64,000 nt of DNA from Pseudomonas frederiksbergensis (GCF_003732705.1 NZ_MOBR01000006.1:522004-586003), one strand, 5' to 3'. Positions 17,714 to 26,851 are shown, numbered from the stretch's first letter. Program-made: numbers and translations. The notes: generated by a model not told the origin, from the sequence alone.

Positions 17714-18682
17714 TTGACTCATCAGCACGGAACGCAACCGGCCGGGCATGTGGCGCTTTCGCTCGTCATCCCGGTATTCAACGAAGCGGCGACCATTGAT
17801 TTGTTCATCGCGCGGATTACTGACGCCTTCAAGGAGGAGGCGCTGGTGGGGCTGGAGATGGTGTTCGTCAATGACGGCAGCACTGATGCGACGCTGGATT
17901 TACTTCTGGAACGCCAGAAGTCCGACCCGCGTGTGCGAATCGTCGACCTGAGCCGAAATTTCGGTAAGGAAGCGGCGTTGACCGCGGGCTTGCAGACCGC
18001 CACCGGCCAGGTGGTGGTGCCGATCGATGCCGATTTGCAGGATCCGCCGGAAGTCATTCTTCAGATGATTGCCCTGTGGCGCCAAGGCTATGAAGTGGTG
18101 TTGGGCCATCGTGTGAGTCGCAGGACCGACTCCTGGGCCAAGAAAACCTCAGCCAACTGGTTCTACCGCTTGCACAACAGAATCTCTGACCAACCGCTGC
18201 CCAAGGATGTCGGTGATTTCCGCCTGATGGATCGCTGTGTGGTCGAGGCGTTGGAGTCGCTGCCTGAATCCCGGCGCTTCATGAAAGGCCTGTTTGCCTG
18301 GGTCGGGTTTCGCACCACCCATGTCGATTATGAGCGCCCGGAGCGGGTGGCGGGTGAGACCAAGTTCAACGGCTGGCGGCTGTGGAATTTCGCGCTGGAA
18401 GGGATCACCAGTTTCAGTACTGACCCGCTCAAGGTCTGGACCTATCTGGGGCTGTTCGTATCCCTGGTGTCGTTCTCGTTTGCCATTTTCATTGTGTTGC
18501 GCACGTTGATAACCGGGGTCGACGTACCGGGCTACGCCTCGCTGATGGTTGCCGTGACCTTTCTGGGTGGCCTGCAACTGATCGGCATCGGGGTGCTCGG
18601 CGAATACCTGGGCCGTACCTACATCGAATCCAAACGCCGACCGGTTTATCTGGTGCGGCGTGTCTATAACCCCAAGGACTGA
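17714..18682 (+). CDS. GtrB-like polyprenyl-phosphate glycosyltransferase (GT2)
   Basis: Family 2 glycosyltransferase predicted to move a sugar from a nucleotide donor to undecaprenyl phosphate. The 322-residue protein has the N-terminal catalytic domain (SLVIPVFNEAATIDLF; VNDGSTDAT; metal-binding DAD in VVPIDADLQDPPE) and two C-terminal membrane helices (~235-260 and 270-300), the GtrB/ArnC/Dpm1-like layout. No ATG fits: the reading frame opens with TTG at 17714, with AAAGAG upstream; GTG at 17750 is the alternative. The next gene starts 3 bases after the stop. Confidence 0.85.
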   Translation: MTHQHGTQPAGHVALSLVIPVFNEAATIDLFIARITDAFKEEALVGLEMVFVNDGSTDATLDLLLERQKSDPRVRIVDLSRNFGKEAALTAGLQTATGQVVVPIDADLQDPPEVILQMIALWRQGYEVVLGHRVSRRTDSWAKKTSANWFYRLHNRISDQPLPKDVGDFRLMDRCVVEALESLPESRRFMKGLFAWVGFRTTHVDYERPERVAGETKFNGWRLWNFALEGITSFSTDPLKVWTYLGLFVSLVSFSFAIFIVLRTLITGVDVPGYASLMVAVTFLGGLQLIGIGVLGEYLGRTYIESKRRPVYLVRRVYNPKD

Positions 18683-18685
18683 ACC

Positions 18686-19396
18686 ATGGATCTCAAGGAA
18701 ACCGACATCCTCGGTTCAAGCATTGACCAGCATTGGTACTACTCGTCAAAAGCGGCGGCCACCACGCGTCTGCTGGGCGACACCCCGATCAAAAAGATTC
18801 TCGACGTCGGCGCCGGTTCCGGGTTTTTTACCCACCACCTGCTGACCCACACCGCCGCAAACGAAGCCTGGTGCGTGGACATCAGCTACGACGCGGACTC
18901 CGACGCCACCACCTCTGGAAAACCGGTGCATTACCGGCGCGGCATCGATTCGGTGGACGCTGATCTGGTGCTGCTGATGGACGTGCTGGAGCATGTGGAT
19001 GATGACGTCGGGTTGCTCAAGGCTTATGTCGATAAAGTCCCGTCCGGCAGCCGTTTCCTGATGACGGTGCCGGCATTCCAGTTTCTCTGGAGTGGGCACG
19101 ATGATTTTCTGGAACACAAACGCCGCTACACCCTGGCGCAATTTGAAACAGTCGCCCGGGATGCTGGTTTGACGGTGAAGCACGGCGCTTACTATTTTGG
19201 TGCGGTGTTCCCGATTGCGGCGACGCTGCGCCTGTTGCCCAAAGGCACACAACCATCGCCGCCGCGTTCGCAGCTCAAGCAGCATCATCCCGTGGTGAAT
19301 TCGATCCTGAAGACCTTGTGCAGCATTGAGTTGCCGTTCATGGGCGCGAATCGCCTGGCCGGTCTGACGGTGTTCGTGCTGGCGCAAAAGCCGTGA
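18686..19396 (+). CDS. Class I SAM-dependent methyltransferase in the Gtr cassette
   Basis: 236 residues; SAM-binding motif I ILDVGAGSGFFTHHLL (residues ~38-53), post-motif acidic region WCVDISYDAD, and motif IV DLVLLMDVLEHVDDD. The C-terminus (VNSILKTLCSIELPFMGANR) is partly hydrophobic. Because it lies between gtrB-like and gtrA-like genes with 3-base and 4-base junctions, it probably methylates the lipid-linked sugar or the glycan; the target is inference. Confidence 0.75.
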   Translation: MDLKETDILGSSIDQHWYYSSKAAATTRLLGDTPIKKILDVGAGSGFFTHHLLTHTAANEAWCVDISYDADSDATTSGKPVHYRRGIDSVDADLVLLMDVLEHVDDDVGLLKAYVDKVPSGSRFLMTVPAFQFLWSGHDDFLEHKRRYTLAQFETVARDAGLTVKHGAYYFGAVFPIAATLRLLPKGTQPSPPRSQLKQHHPVVNSILKTLCSIELPFMGANRLAGLTVFVLAQKP

Positions 19397-19779
19397 CGTC
19401 AGCCGAAAAATCGGCGGTGATCAAACGGGCCATGAGGTTTGCCGTGACCGGGGTGTTTGTCACCGCCCTTCACGCGGTTGTCGCCGTGTTGTTCATCAAC
19501 TTCGTGGTGCCATTGCCTCCGCTGGCTAACGGCGTGGCATTCGCCGTGGCCACGGTGGTGTCGTACCTGATCAACACGACCTGGAGTTTTTCCGCCCGAC
19601 TGCATGGCCGCACGTTGCTGCGCTTCATGATGGTTTCCGGTGCCGGTTTCCTGCTGGCGATGTTCGTGGCCTGGGCGGCGCAAATCGCCGGGCTCAACTA
19701 CTTGCTGGGGATTGGTGCCGTGGCGTTGACCCTTCCGGCCTTCACCTTTGTATTGCACAACTTTTGGACCTATCGATGA
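19393..19779 (+). CDS. GtrA-family membrane protein (putative lipid-linked sugar flippase)
   Basis: 128 residues with four predicted membrane helices (FAVTGVFVTALHAVVAVLFI; GVAFAVATVVSYLINTTWSF; ALTLPAFTFVLHNFWTYR closes the protein), the GtrA/PF04138 pattern including the conserved NTTWSF and NFWTYR. GtrA proteins are thought to flip undecaprenyl-linked glucose. The start is GTG at 19393, overlapping the previous stop as GTGA. Confidence 0.85.
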   Translation: MTSAEKSAVIKRAMRFAVTGVFVTALHAVVAVLFINFVVPLPPLANGVAFAVATVVSYLINTTWSFSARLHGRTLLRFMMVSGAGFLLAMFVAWAAQIAGLNYLLGIGAVALTLPAFTFVLHNFWTYR

Positions 19780-21872
19780 AGGATTCTGGCAAGCATTGGG
19801 CGATTGCATTGTTGCCCCTGTTGATGGGCGTGGTGACGTTTTTCATCGTGATCGGGCCGCGCGCCCTGGATCCGCAAAACATTGCCTGGCTGGAAGTCGG
19901 CGATACGGCCACTCATTACCTGGGCTGGGTTTTTTTCCGACACTCGCCGTGGACTTTTCCACTTGGACTCAACCCGAACTACGGGTTGGAACTGGGCAAC
20001 GCGATCATATTTTCTGACTCCAATCCGCTGCTGGCCCTGCTGTTCAAACCGTTCAACGCCTGGTTGCCCGAGACGTTCCAGTACTTCGGGATCTGGCTGT
20101 TGGCGTGTTTTGTTCTGCAAGCCTGGTTTGCCTGGAAATTAATGGGGCTGGTGACGCCCAATGTCGCCCTGAGATTACTGGGCACAGGCTTGTTTCTGTT
20201 TTCGCCGCCGATGTTTTTGCGCATGGGCGGGCATCTGTCCCTGTCCGGGCATTTTCTGATTCTGGCGGCGCTGTATCTGGCGCTGCATCCCGGCGTGCAG
20301 AAGCGCCGGTTGGCCTGGGGCGCGCTTTTGGGGGTGACGGCGCTGGTACACGCTTATTTGCTGGCAATGGTGGCGTTGATCTGGATTGCCGATCTGGCGG
20401 GCAGAACCCTCAAAGGCCAGTTGACCCGGCGCACGGCGCTGATCGAGCTGATTTTGCTGTTCTTGCTGGTGAGCCTGTGTTGCTGGCAGGCGGGTTATTT
20501 CAGTGTCGGTAAAGGCGCGATGGCGGCTGGTTTTGGTTTGTATCGGATGAATGTGTTGTCTCTGATTAATGCCAGTGGCTGGTCCATGGTCTTGCCCAAC
20601 TTTCCTCAAGGCCCCGGTGATTACGAAGGTTTCAACTACCTCGGGGCCGGTGTGCTGTTGCTGGCGATCTTCGCTGCCGTCGTGCTGCTGCGAGGTAAAA
20701 CCGGCTTTGGCAATGCGGTGAGGAGTCTGCCCATTCTGGTGCTGGCGCTGATCGCCCTGCTGCTGTTTGCGCTGACGAACGAAATCGGTCTCGGCCTGTT
20801 CACCGTTCGCATTCCGTTGCCGGAGAAAATCATCCAGTTGGCGAATATCTTCCGGGCGTCCGGGCGGATGTTCTGGCCAGTGTTCTACCTCATTGTGTTT
20901 GCCATCATTTACCTCGTGGTGCGTGGCAACCGGCCGCTGACGGCGGTGTGTCTGCTGACGGTGGCGTTGTGTGTCCAGGCCGTGGATACCCGCAACGGTT
21001 GGGGGGGGCTGCGGCTGAGCCGAATGATGGCGCCGGCCGCCGAGTGGTCGACACCGTTGCGTGACCCGTTCTGGGCCAGTGCCGCTTCCCGCTACGCGAA
21101 CATTCGTTGGTTGCCGCCGCAGAATCAGCCGGAAACCTGGCAGCCGCTGGCTGACTACGCCGCGGTCCATGGGATGAACACCGACGCTGTTTACCTCGGC
21201 CGAATGGGCACGAAGGCCCTGGAGCGGGCCGAGGAAAAGACCCGGCGCATGCTGGAAACCGGGCACTACGACTCAGACTCACTTTACATCCTTGATGACA
21301 ACTCCATGCTCGAAGCGGTCAAGACCGTCAACAGCGATACGGACCTGCTCGCCCGCATCGATGGTTTGGTGGTGCTGGCGCCGGGCTGGAAGCAGTGCAC
21401 CCAATGCCTTGCGGTCGAAGATGAAGGGCGTTCGATGAATGGGGTGCCGATGATCAAGGTCGGGCAGCAACAGGCGTTCAACCATAAGACTCATCACCTG
21501 ACCGAAGGGTGGGGCGCACCGGAAACCTGGGGCACCTGGTCTGAAGGTGCGGAGGCGGACATTCTGCTTCGGGTGCCGCCGAAGGCTCAGTCCATCGTGA
21601 TCGACGCGCTGGCCTTCGTCTTGCCGATGCATGCCGGTCAGACAGTGGTCTTCAGTATCAACGGCGTACAAGCATTGTCGACGCGTCTGACAACGGTTCA
21701 AGGCAATCGCATCGAAATCCCGATCACTGCGGCCATTCACGCCGCTGTCGTCAGCGATACGATGATGCGGATTCATGTGCAGCTGCCCGATGCGATCAGT
21801 CCGAAACAATTGGGGCTCGGGGACGATCCGCGAGTCATGGGGCTGGGGATGAAGTCGCTGTCGGTGCAGTGA
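19776..21872 (+). CDS. Large polytopic membrane protein, GT-C-like (probably DUF6311)
   Basis: 698 residues with about ten or more membrane helices in the first 440 residues and a soluble periplasmic C-terminal domain of about 260 residues. An acidic/His luminal loop after the first helix (EVGDTATHYLGWVFF) is where GT-C glycosyltransferases bind the lipid donor. In Gtr cassettes the last gene is the transferase that decorates O-antigen, and this position plus topology suggest that role. The ATG at 19776 overlaps the gtrA stop (ATGA); an earlier TTG at 19764 is less likely. The DUF6311 name is from memory of the family. Confidence 0.65.
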   Translation: MKDSGKHWAIALLPLLMGVVTFFIVIGPRALDPQNIAWLEVGDTATHYLGWVFFRHSPWTFPLGLNPNYGLELGNAIIFSDSNPLLALLFKPFNAWLPETFQYFGIWLLACFVLQAWFAWKLMGLVTPNVALRLLGTGLFLFSPPMFLRMGGHLSLSGHFLILAALYLALHPGVQKRRLAWGALLGVTALVHAYLLAMVALIWIADLAGRTLKGQLTRRTALIELILLFLLVSLCCWQAGYFSVGKGAMAAGFGLYRMNVLSLINASGWSMVLPNFPQGPGDYEGFNYLGAGVLLLAIFAAVVLLRGKTGFGNAVRSLPILVLALIALLLFALTNEIGLGLFTVRIPLPEKIIQLANIFRASGRMFWPVFYLIVFAIIYLVVRGNRPLTAVCLLTVALCVQAVDTRNGWGGLRLSRMMAPAAEWSTPLRDPFWASAASRYANIRWLPPQNQPETWQPLADYAAVHGMNTDAVYLGRMGTKALERAEEKTRRMLETGHYDSDSLYILDDNSMLEAVKTVNSDTDLLARIDGLVVLAPGWKQCTQCLAVEDEGRSMNGVPMIKVGQQQAFNHKTHHLTEGWGAPETWGTWSEGAEADILLRVPPKAQSIVIDALAFVLPMHAGQTVVFSINGVQALSTRLTTVQGNRIEIPITAAIHAAVVSDTMMRIHVQLPDAISPKQLGLGDDPRVMGLGMKSLSVQ

Positions 21873-21957
21873 TCCTGCGTACAGCGGCGATCTTGCCGAT
21901 AGACGCCACCTCCCGGCCTTTCTAAACTGGCCCAAGTCTTGGGGCGGGGTGCAGTGG

Positions 21958-22896
21958 ATGAATCGTAATGAACTACGTAAGGCCGACATCAACCTGATGG
22001 TGGTGTTCGAGACGTTGATGCTCGAACGTAATGTGACGCGGGTGGCTGAGAAACTGTTTCTTGGTCAGCCGACCATCAGTGCCGCGCTCAACCGCTTGCG
22101 CACGATGTTCAACGACCCGCTGTTCATTCGCGTTGGTCATCGCATGGAACCGACGGCCCGGGCCGAAGAAATCATCCAGCACCTGTCGCCGGCGCTGGAC
22201 TCCCTGTCGGTGGCCTTGAGTCTGACCCACGATTTCGACCCGGCCAGCAGCACCATGACCTTTCGTATCGGGCTGTCGGACGATGTCGAGTTCGGCCTGT
22301 TGCCCCCGTTACTGCGAGCCTTGCGCCAGGAAGCGCCGAAGGTGGTGTTTGTGGTCCAGCATGTCGATTACTGGCGCATTCCCGACCTGTTGGCGTCCGG
22401 CGATATTACCGTCGGCATCAGCCAGACCCGTGGCCTGCCGGCCAACGCCAAGCGCAAATTGCTGCGGCACATCCTGCCCAGCGTTTTGCGCGCTGATGCG
22501 TCCGACGCACCGTTGACCCTCGATGAATATTGTTCACGCCCCCACGTACTGGTTTCCCACACCGCCAACGTCAGTGGTTACGCCGATGAGTGGCTGGCGG
22601 AAATTGGCCGCAAGCGCCATGTGGTGCTTTCCGTGCCGCAATACAGTTCGTTGCCGGCGCTGCTGGCGGGGACGGACCTGATCGCCAGCCTGCCGGACTA
22701 CACCGCCAGCGCCATGGCGGCATCCGGCCATTTGTTCCAGGAGCCGTTTCCGTTCAAGACGCCGACCCTGGACCTGTCCATGGTCTGGCTTAGCCACGTC
22801 GACACCGACCCGGCCGAGCGCTGGTTGCGTTCTCGTCTCGAAGCGTTCATGAGTGAGCGCGGTCTGGCCGATATGCACAGCGCCGGTTCACTCTGA
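21958..22896 (+). CDS. LysR-family transcriptional regulator
   Basis: 312 residues. N-terminal winged helix (residues ~8-66: LRKADINLMVVFETLM, VAEKLFLGQPTISAALNRLR) and a substrate-binding domain (90-300: TFRIGLSDDVEFGLLPPLL). It resembles the NodD/LinR-like branch. ltrA begins 15 bases after the stop, so the two are probably cotranscribed; effector and targets are unknown. A GTG three codons earlier is possible. Confidence 0.85.
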   Translation: MNRNELRKADINLMVVFETLMLERNVTRVAEKLFLGQPTISAALNRLRTMFNDPLFIRVGHRMEPTARAEEIIQHLSPALDSLSVALSLTHDFDPASSTMTFRIGLSDDVEFGLLPPLLRALRQEAPKVVFVVQHVDYWRIPDLLASGDITVGISQTRGLPANAKRKLLRHILPSVLRADASDAPLTLDEYCSRPHVLVSHTANVSGYADEWLAEIGRKRHVVLSVPQYSSLPALLAGTDLIASLPDYTASAMAASGHLFQEPFPFKTPTLDLSMVWLSHVDTDPAERWLRSRLEAFMSERGLADMHSAGSL

Positions 22897-22911
22897 CAGC
22901 GGAGCCCTACC

Positions 22912-24102
22912 ATGAGCCCATCCCGTTCGTTGTTACGAGGGCGCGGTAGCCTCGACAGTGGCAAGGTCGGCATGGTCGAGCTGTTTTTCGATCTGGTGTT
23001 TGTGTTCGCCGTGACTCAGCTCTCCCATTCCCTGCTGGCGCACTTGTCCATCGGCGGTGCCGTGCAGGTCGCGCTGATGATGGTCGCGGTGTGGTGGGTG
23101 TGGATTTTCACCTCATGGATCACCAATTGGCTCGACCCGGAAAAACTGCCGATCCGCCTCGGGCTGTTTGGCCTGATGATCGCCGGGCTGCTGCTCTCTT
23201 CATCGATACCCAAGGCCTTCACCGATCATGGGCTGATGTTCGCTGGAGCCTTCGTGTTCATGCAGGTTGGCCGCACGTTGTTTGCGATCTGGGCGGTGCG
23301 CGGCGAACCGCTGAACATGACCCGCAATTTCCAGCGCATCCTCGCCTGGCTGGCGCTGTCCGGGGTGTTCTGGATCGCTGGCGCCTTTCTGGAGGGCGAT
23401 CAGCGCCTGGCCTGTTGGGCGCTGGCGCTGTTGATCGAACTGATCTCGCCGTCCCTGTATTTCTGGGTGCCGGGCCTGGGGCGTTCGACGCTTGAGGACT
23501 GGAACGTCGAAGGCAATCACATGGCCGAGCGCTGTGGTTTGTTCGTGATCATTGCCTTGGGTGAGTCGCTGCTGGTGACGGGCGCGACGTTTGCCGAATT
23601 GGACTTGAGCCTGCCAGGCGTGACGGCGTTTGTGGTGGCGGTGCTCGGCAGCATCGCCATGTGGTGGGTGTATTTCGACAGCGGCGCCGAGCGTGCCCAC
23701 CATCGCATTGCCCATTCCACCGACCCGGGCCGGCAGGCGCGGATTGCCTACACCTATCTGCATGCCTTGATCGTCGCCGGGGTTATCGTCAGTGCTGTGG
23801 CCGATGAACTGGTATTGATGCACCCGGAGCATGCCAGCGATGCGGGCATCCTCGCGATCATCGCCGGGCCGTGGTTGTTTCTGCTGGGGAACGCGCTGTT
23901 CAAGTGGGTCATGGCTGATCGGCGATTGCCGCCGTTGTCCCATTTGGTCGGGCTGGGGTTGCTGCTCGTACTGCTGCCATTGGCGCTGAGTCACCTGTTT
24001 TCGGCGTTGATACTCGGCGCGTTGACCACGGCTGTGGTGGTGTTGGTGGCCGTATGGGAAACCGTGGCGTTGCGTGAATCCCTGGCGGCAGCGGAACACT
24101 AA
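22912..24102 (+). CDS. ltrA: Low temperature requirement protein A family membrane protein
   Basis: 396 residues, about eleven membrane helices. The LtrA family opening motif is present (VELFFDLVFVFAVTQLSHSL, residues ~22-41) along with AERCGLFVIIALGESLLVTG near residue 205. LtrA is named after Listeria cold growth, but its biochemical role is unknown. A GGAG motif lies 12 bases before the ATG. Confidence 0.88.
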   Translation: MSPSRSLLRGRGSLDSGKVGMVELFFDLVFVFAVTQLSHSLLAHLSIGGAVQVALMMVAVWWVWIFTSWITNWLDPEKLPIRLGLFGLMIAGLLLSSSIPKAFTDHGLMFAGAFVFMQVGRTLFAIWAVRGEPLNMTRNFQRILAWLALSGVFWIAGAFLEGDQRLACWALALLIELISPSLYFWVPGLGRSTLEDWNVEGNHMAERCGLFVIIALGESLLVTGATFAELDLSLPGVTAFVVAVLGSIAMWWVYFDSGAERAHHRIAHSTDPGRQARIAYTYLHALIVAGVIVSAVADELVLMHPEHASDAGILAIIAGPWLFLLGNALFKWVMADRRLPPLSHLVGLGLLLVLLPLALSHLFSALILGALTTAVVVLVAVWETVALRESLAAAEH

Positions 24103-24170
24103 AGTGCGCCGGGATCCGGGCGGCGCTGTGATATATGTAAGCCCTTTCTGCAAACCTTCGGAGTACCGTC

Positions 24171-24536
24171 ATGCCTCACCTGCACATGGAATACACCGCC
24201 AACCTGCCTGGGTTGAACGCCGATGTGGCGTTGATCCGGCTCAACAATACGCTGGTGGGTTCCGGTCAGTTTGCGGCGGAACACGATATCAAGAGCCGTG
24301 CCCTGAAGGTCGAAACCTTCAAGGTCGGCACCGGATTGGGTGAGCGGGCGTTTGTGCATGTGAAGTTGGCGTTGCTCAGTGGTCGCCCGCCGCAGGTCAA
24401 GAAGCAGCTGTCCGAAAGCCTGTTGGCCGTGGTGCAGGATTTGTGTGAATGGCCGACGGATGTTGAAGTCCAGTTGTGTGTGGAAATCCTCGATATCGAT
24501 CGCGAGTCCTACACCAAGACGGCCATCGGCTTCTAA
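24171..24536 (+). CDS. hpaF: 5-carboxymethyl-2-hydroxymuconate delta-isomerase (CHMI)
   Basis: 121 residues. The mature N-terminus would be Pro2 (MPHLHMEYTANL), the catalytic base in the tautomerase superfamily, followed by family segments VGTGLGERAFVHVKLALLSG and QLCVEILDIDRESY. The enzyme belongs to homoprotocatechuate degradation, but no other hpa gene is nearby, so its physiological role here is uncertain. It stops 4 bases before the convergent LysR gene. Confidence 0.85.
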   Translation: MPHLHMEYTANLPGLNADVALIRLNNTLVGSGQFAAEHDIKSRALKVETFKVGTGLGERAFVHVKLALLSGRPPQVKKQLSESLLAVVQDLCEWPTDVEVQLCVEILDIDRESYTKTAIGF

Positions 24537-24540
24537 GTTT

Positions 24541-25476
24541 TCATGCTGCGTGCTGCTCGGCGCAGGCCTTGACCACTTGCTCGCGCAGCCAGGTGTTGGC
24601 GCTGTCCTGATCGGCGGTTTGGCTCCACTGCATGTCGAGGGTGAAACCCGGCAGGCCGTTTGGAGCTTCGCAATGATTGAACACCGCCTCGTTGGCCAGT
24701 AGACGCTGGATGCGCCGGGGCAGGGTCAGGATGAAATCAGTGCCGGTGATCATCTTCAGCGCCGCGCTGTAGCTGTTCGACCGTTTGACGATCTGACGCT
24801 TTTGCGCCTGCCGCGCCAGCCATCCATCGACCCTGTCAGTGGCGGCTGACCACGGTGTCGAGAACACATGCTGGCGTTCGGTGAAGGCTTGCAAACTCAA
24901 GCGCGGTTCCAAGGGTGTGGCGCGTTTGTCGAAGACGCAGACCAGGTCGTCCTCGAGCAGCATCCGTGATCTGAAGTCGGTCTGGCCTGGATGAACGTTC
25001 GGGCCAAAACAGATCAGCAGGTCGAGGCTGCCGTCGCGCAATTCGTCGGCCGGGATATCGGATTCGAATTTGTGCAGGTTGACTGCCACCGGCAGGTCGG
25101 CGAAGTCGAAGCGCTTCAACAGGCGCGGCAGAATCAAGTGCTCGAAGTACTCCGGTGCACAAATATTGAAGGTGACGGGCTCTGACGTCGGGTCGAACGC
25201 CTGGGCGCTGGCGTGGCAGAGGTTGATGCTTTCAAGAATCTTCAGCACATGGGCATACATGGTGCTGGCTTTATAGGTGGGGCGCATGCCGGTGCGGGTG
25301 TTGATAAACAACTCGTCTTCAAAACTGGTGCGCAGTTTTTTCAGGCAGTAACTCACGGTGGACTGACTGACGAAGAGTGCCTCCGACACACCGGTGACGC
25401 TGCTTTGCTCATACACGGCGGTAAACACCATGAGGTCCTGCATATCGAGCTTTCTAAGCAAGTTACTGTTTAGCAT
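24541..25476 (-). CDS. LysR-family regulator 1 of the biosynthetic cluster
   Basis: 311 residues: helix-turn-helix at ~10-68 (MQDLMVFTAVYEQSSVT; VSQSTVSYCLKKLR) and a substrate-binding domain from ~95 (EPVTFNICAPEYFEHLILPR). It aligns without gaps over all 311 residues with the regulator at 25743-26678; only six of the first 62 residues differ by eye. The coding sequence is GC-rich like the chromosome. It lies downstream of its paralogue in the same direction, pointing away from the operon at 26852; that it controls the operon is an inference from position and pairing. Confidence 0.9.
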   Translation of the reverse strand: MLNSNLLRKLDMQDLMVFTAVYEQSSVTGVSEALFVSQSTVSYCLKKLRTSFEDELFINTRTGMRPTYKASTMYAHVLKILESINLCHASAQAFDPTSEPVTFNICAPEYFEHLILPRLLKRFDFADLPVAVNLHKFESDIPADELRDGSLDLLICFGPNVHPGQTDFRSRMLLEDDLVCVFDKRATPLEPRLSLQAFTERQHVFSTPWSAATDRVDGWLARQAQKRQIVKRSNSYSAALKMITGTDFILTLPRRIQRLLANEAVFNHCEAPNGLPGFTLDMQWSQTADQDSANTWLREQVVKACAEQHAA

Positions 25477-25665
25477 CCGTTCTGTCTCGCTGTGCTCCTT
25501 GCGCTGACGGTGCGCAAACGTGTGCGAACGATCCTAACGGAACGATGGTGCCAGGAGAAAGCCCTGTAGGACACTTCATTGTCAGATGTGGGACACATCG
25601 TGTAGGTAACACGACCTGCTGCTCGAAAGCGCTCGGCACCACGCCGCCGACAGGGCTGAGCCCCT

Positions 25666-25699
25666 CGCCAAATGCCGAAGTGATGCCCGACATTTGGCG
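25666..25699. repeat. Inverted repeat between the paired LysR genes
   Basis: CGCCAAATG (25666-25674) is repeated inverted as CATTTGGCG (25691-25699) with 16 bases between; just to the left GGGCT-G-AGCCC forms a second small dyad. There is no T-run on either side, so this looks less like a terminator than like an operator or a relic of a lost gene. It lies in the 266-base gap upstream of LysR 1. Confidence 0.5.
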
Positions 25700-25742
25700 G
25701 CGGAGGGTCTTTCGCTGTGAAGTTGTATGTTAATAGTTCTTA

Positions 25743-26678
25743 TTACAGCAGGCCGTCTTGTGCACAGACGCTGACAATTTGTTCGCGAAACCAGTTATTC
25801 GCGCTGTCCTGACCCGGCTTTTCATTCCACAACATGTCCAGGGTAAAGTTAGGTAAACCCGTCGGCGGTTTGCAATGACTGAACTTGTCTTCGTTACTGA
25901 TCAGCATCTGGATACGTCGAGGCAGTGTCAGTACGAAATCGGTCCCGGTAATCATGTTGAGTGCTGCTACATAACTATTTGCCCGCGCGACGATCTGGCG
26001 GCTGTAAGCCCATTTGCTGAGCCAGCCATCCACCATGTTGGTATCTGAGGTCCATGGGGTCGGGAAGATGTGCTGGCGTGCGACAAAGCTGTCCAGGCTG
26101 AACTCGCCCTCGGGTGGGGCGAAGTTTTTATCGACGACGCAGACCAAGTCATCTTCCAGGAGTATTTGTGATTTCAAGTTTTTGGAACTGCGATGAAAGT
26201 TCGGGCCAAAACAAATAACCAAATCAAAGCGGCCGTCGATAAGTTCTTCGATCGGAATGTCCCTGTGAAATTTCTGGATATTAACAATAACCGGAAAGCT
26301 ACTACCGATAAAACGCTTCAATAAGTTTGGAAGTATCAGGAGCTCAAAATACTCCGGTGCACAGATATTAAACGTGATTTCTTTTTGCGTGGGGTCGAAT
26401 GCGTGTAAACCGGAATGGCATATGTTTATGCTTTTCAGGATTTTCAACACATGGCCATACATGGTGGTGGCCTTGTTAGTAGGCCACATGCCATTACGGG
26501 TATTGATGAACAGTTCGTCGTCGAAGCTCGTGCGCAGCTTTTTCAAGCAGTAACTCACGGTGGACTGGCTGACGCAAAGGGTTTCGGAGACCTCGGTGAC
26601 GCTGCTTTGCTCGTACACGGCAACGAACACCATCAAATCCTGCATATCGAGTTTTCTGAGCAAATTACTATTAAGCAT
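25743..26678 (-). CDS. LysR-family regulator 2 of the biosynthetic cluster
   Basis: 311 residues, paralogue of the gene at 24541-25476 with the same N-terminal 18 residues and the same domains. One marked change lies in the recognition region (VSETLCVSQSTVSYC has Cys where the paralogue has Phe), and the ligand domain differs at many positions, suggesting different effectors. Its codons are visibly richer in A/T than those of its paralogue and neighbours. It is divergent from the six-gene operon, with 173 bases between start codons, and is therefore the most likely direct activator. Confidence 0.9.
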   Translation of the reverse strand: MLNSNLLRKLDMQDLMVFVAVYEQSSVTEVSETLCVSQSTVSYCLKKLRTSFDDELFINTRNGMWPTNKATTMYGHVLKILKSINICHSGLHAFDPTQKEITFNICAPEYFELLILPNLLKRFIGSSFPVIVNIQKFHRDIPIEELIDGRFDLVICFGPNFHRSSKNLKSQILLEDDLVCVVDKNFAPPEGEFSLDSFVARQHIFPTPWTSDTNMVDGWLSKWAYSRQIVARANSYVAALNMITGTDFVLTLPRRIQMLISNEDKFSHCKPPTGLPNFTLDMLWNEKPGQDSANNWFREQIVSVCAQDGLL

Positions 26679-26724
26679 AAAATCCGTCTCGGTGAAAATC
26701 CATGCGCGTCACTATCTTTTATTT

Positions 26725-26752
26725 TTGTGACAAGGTTATTTATTTATATATT
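26725..26752 (+). promoter_or_regulatory. Candidate promoter of the six-gene operon
   Basis: TTGTGA (26725-26730), 16 bases, TATATT (26747-26752), inside a strongly A/T-rich divergent gap (26679-26851). It would leave a leader of about 90 bases before the GTG start. LysR binding sites (T-N11-A) are expected here but several candidates exist and I cannot single one out. Confidence 0.4.
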
Positions 26753-26851
26753 AGCGGAAGCAATTGGTTTTTTAAATAGTCTGTCGGAGATTTCCTCAAT
26801 ATATTCTCGCTCACTTTAAAAGGAGTCCTGAATAGGGACAGGGAGGTCGAA

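Noticed and set aside
17714..21872. Prophage remnant
   Set aside because: No integrase, attachment-site repeats or phage structural genes flank the Gtr-like genes.
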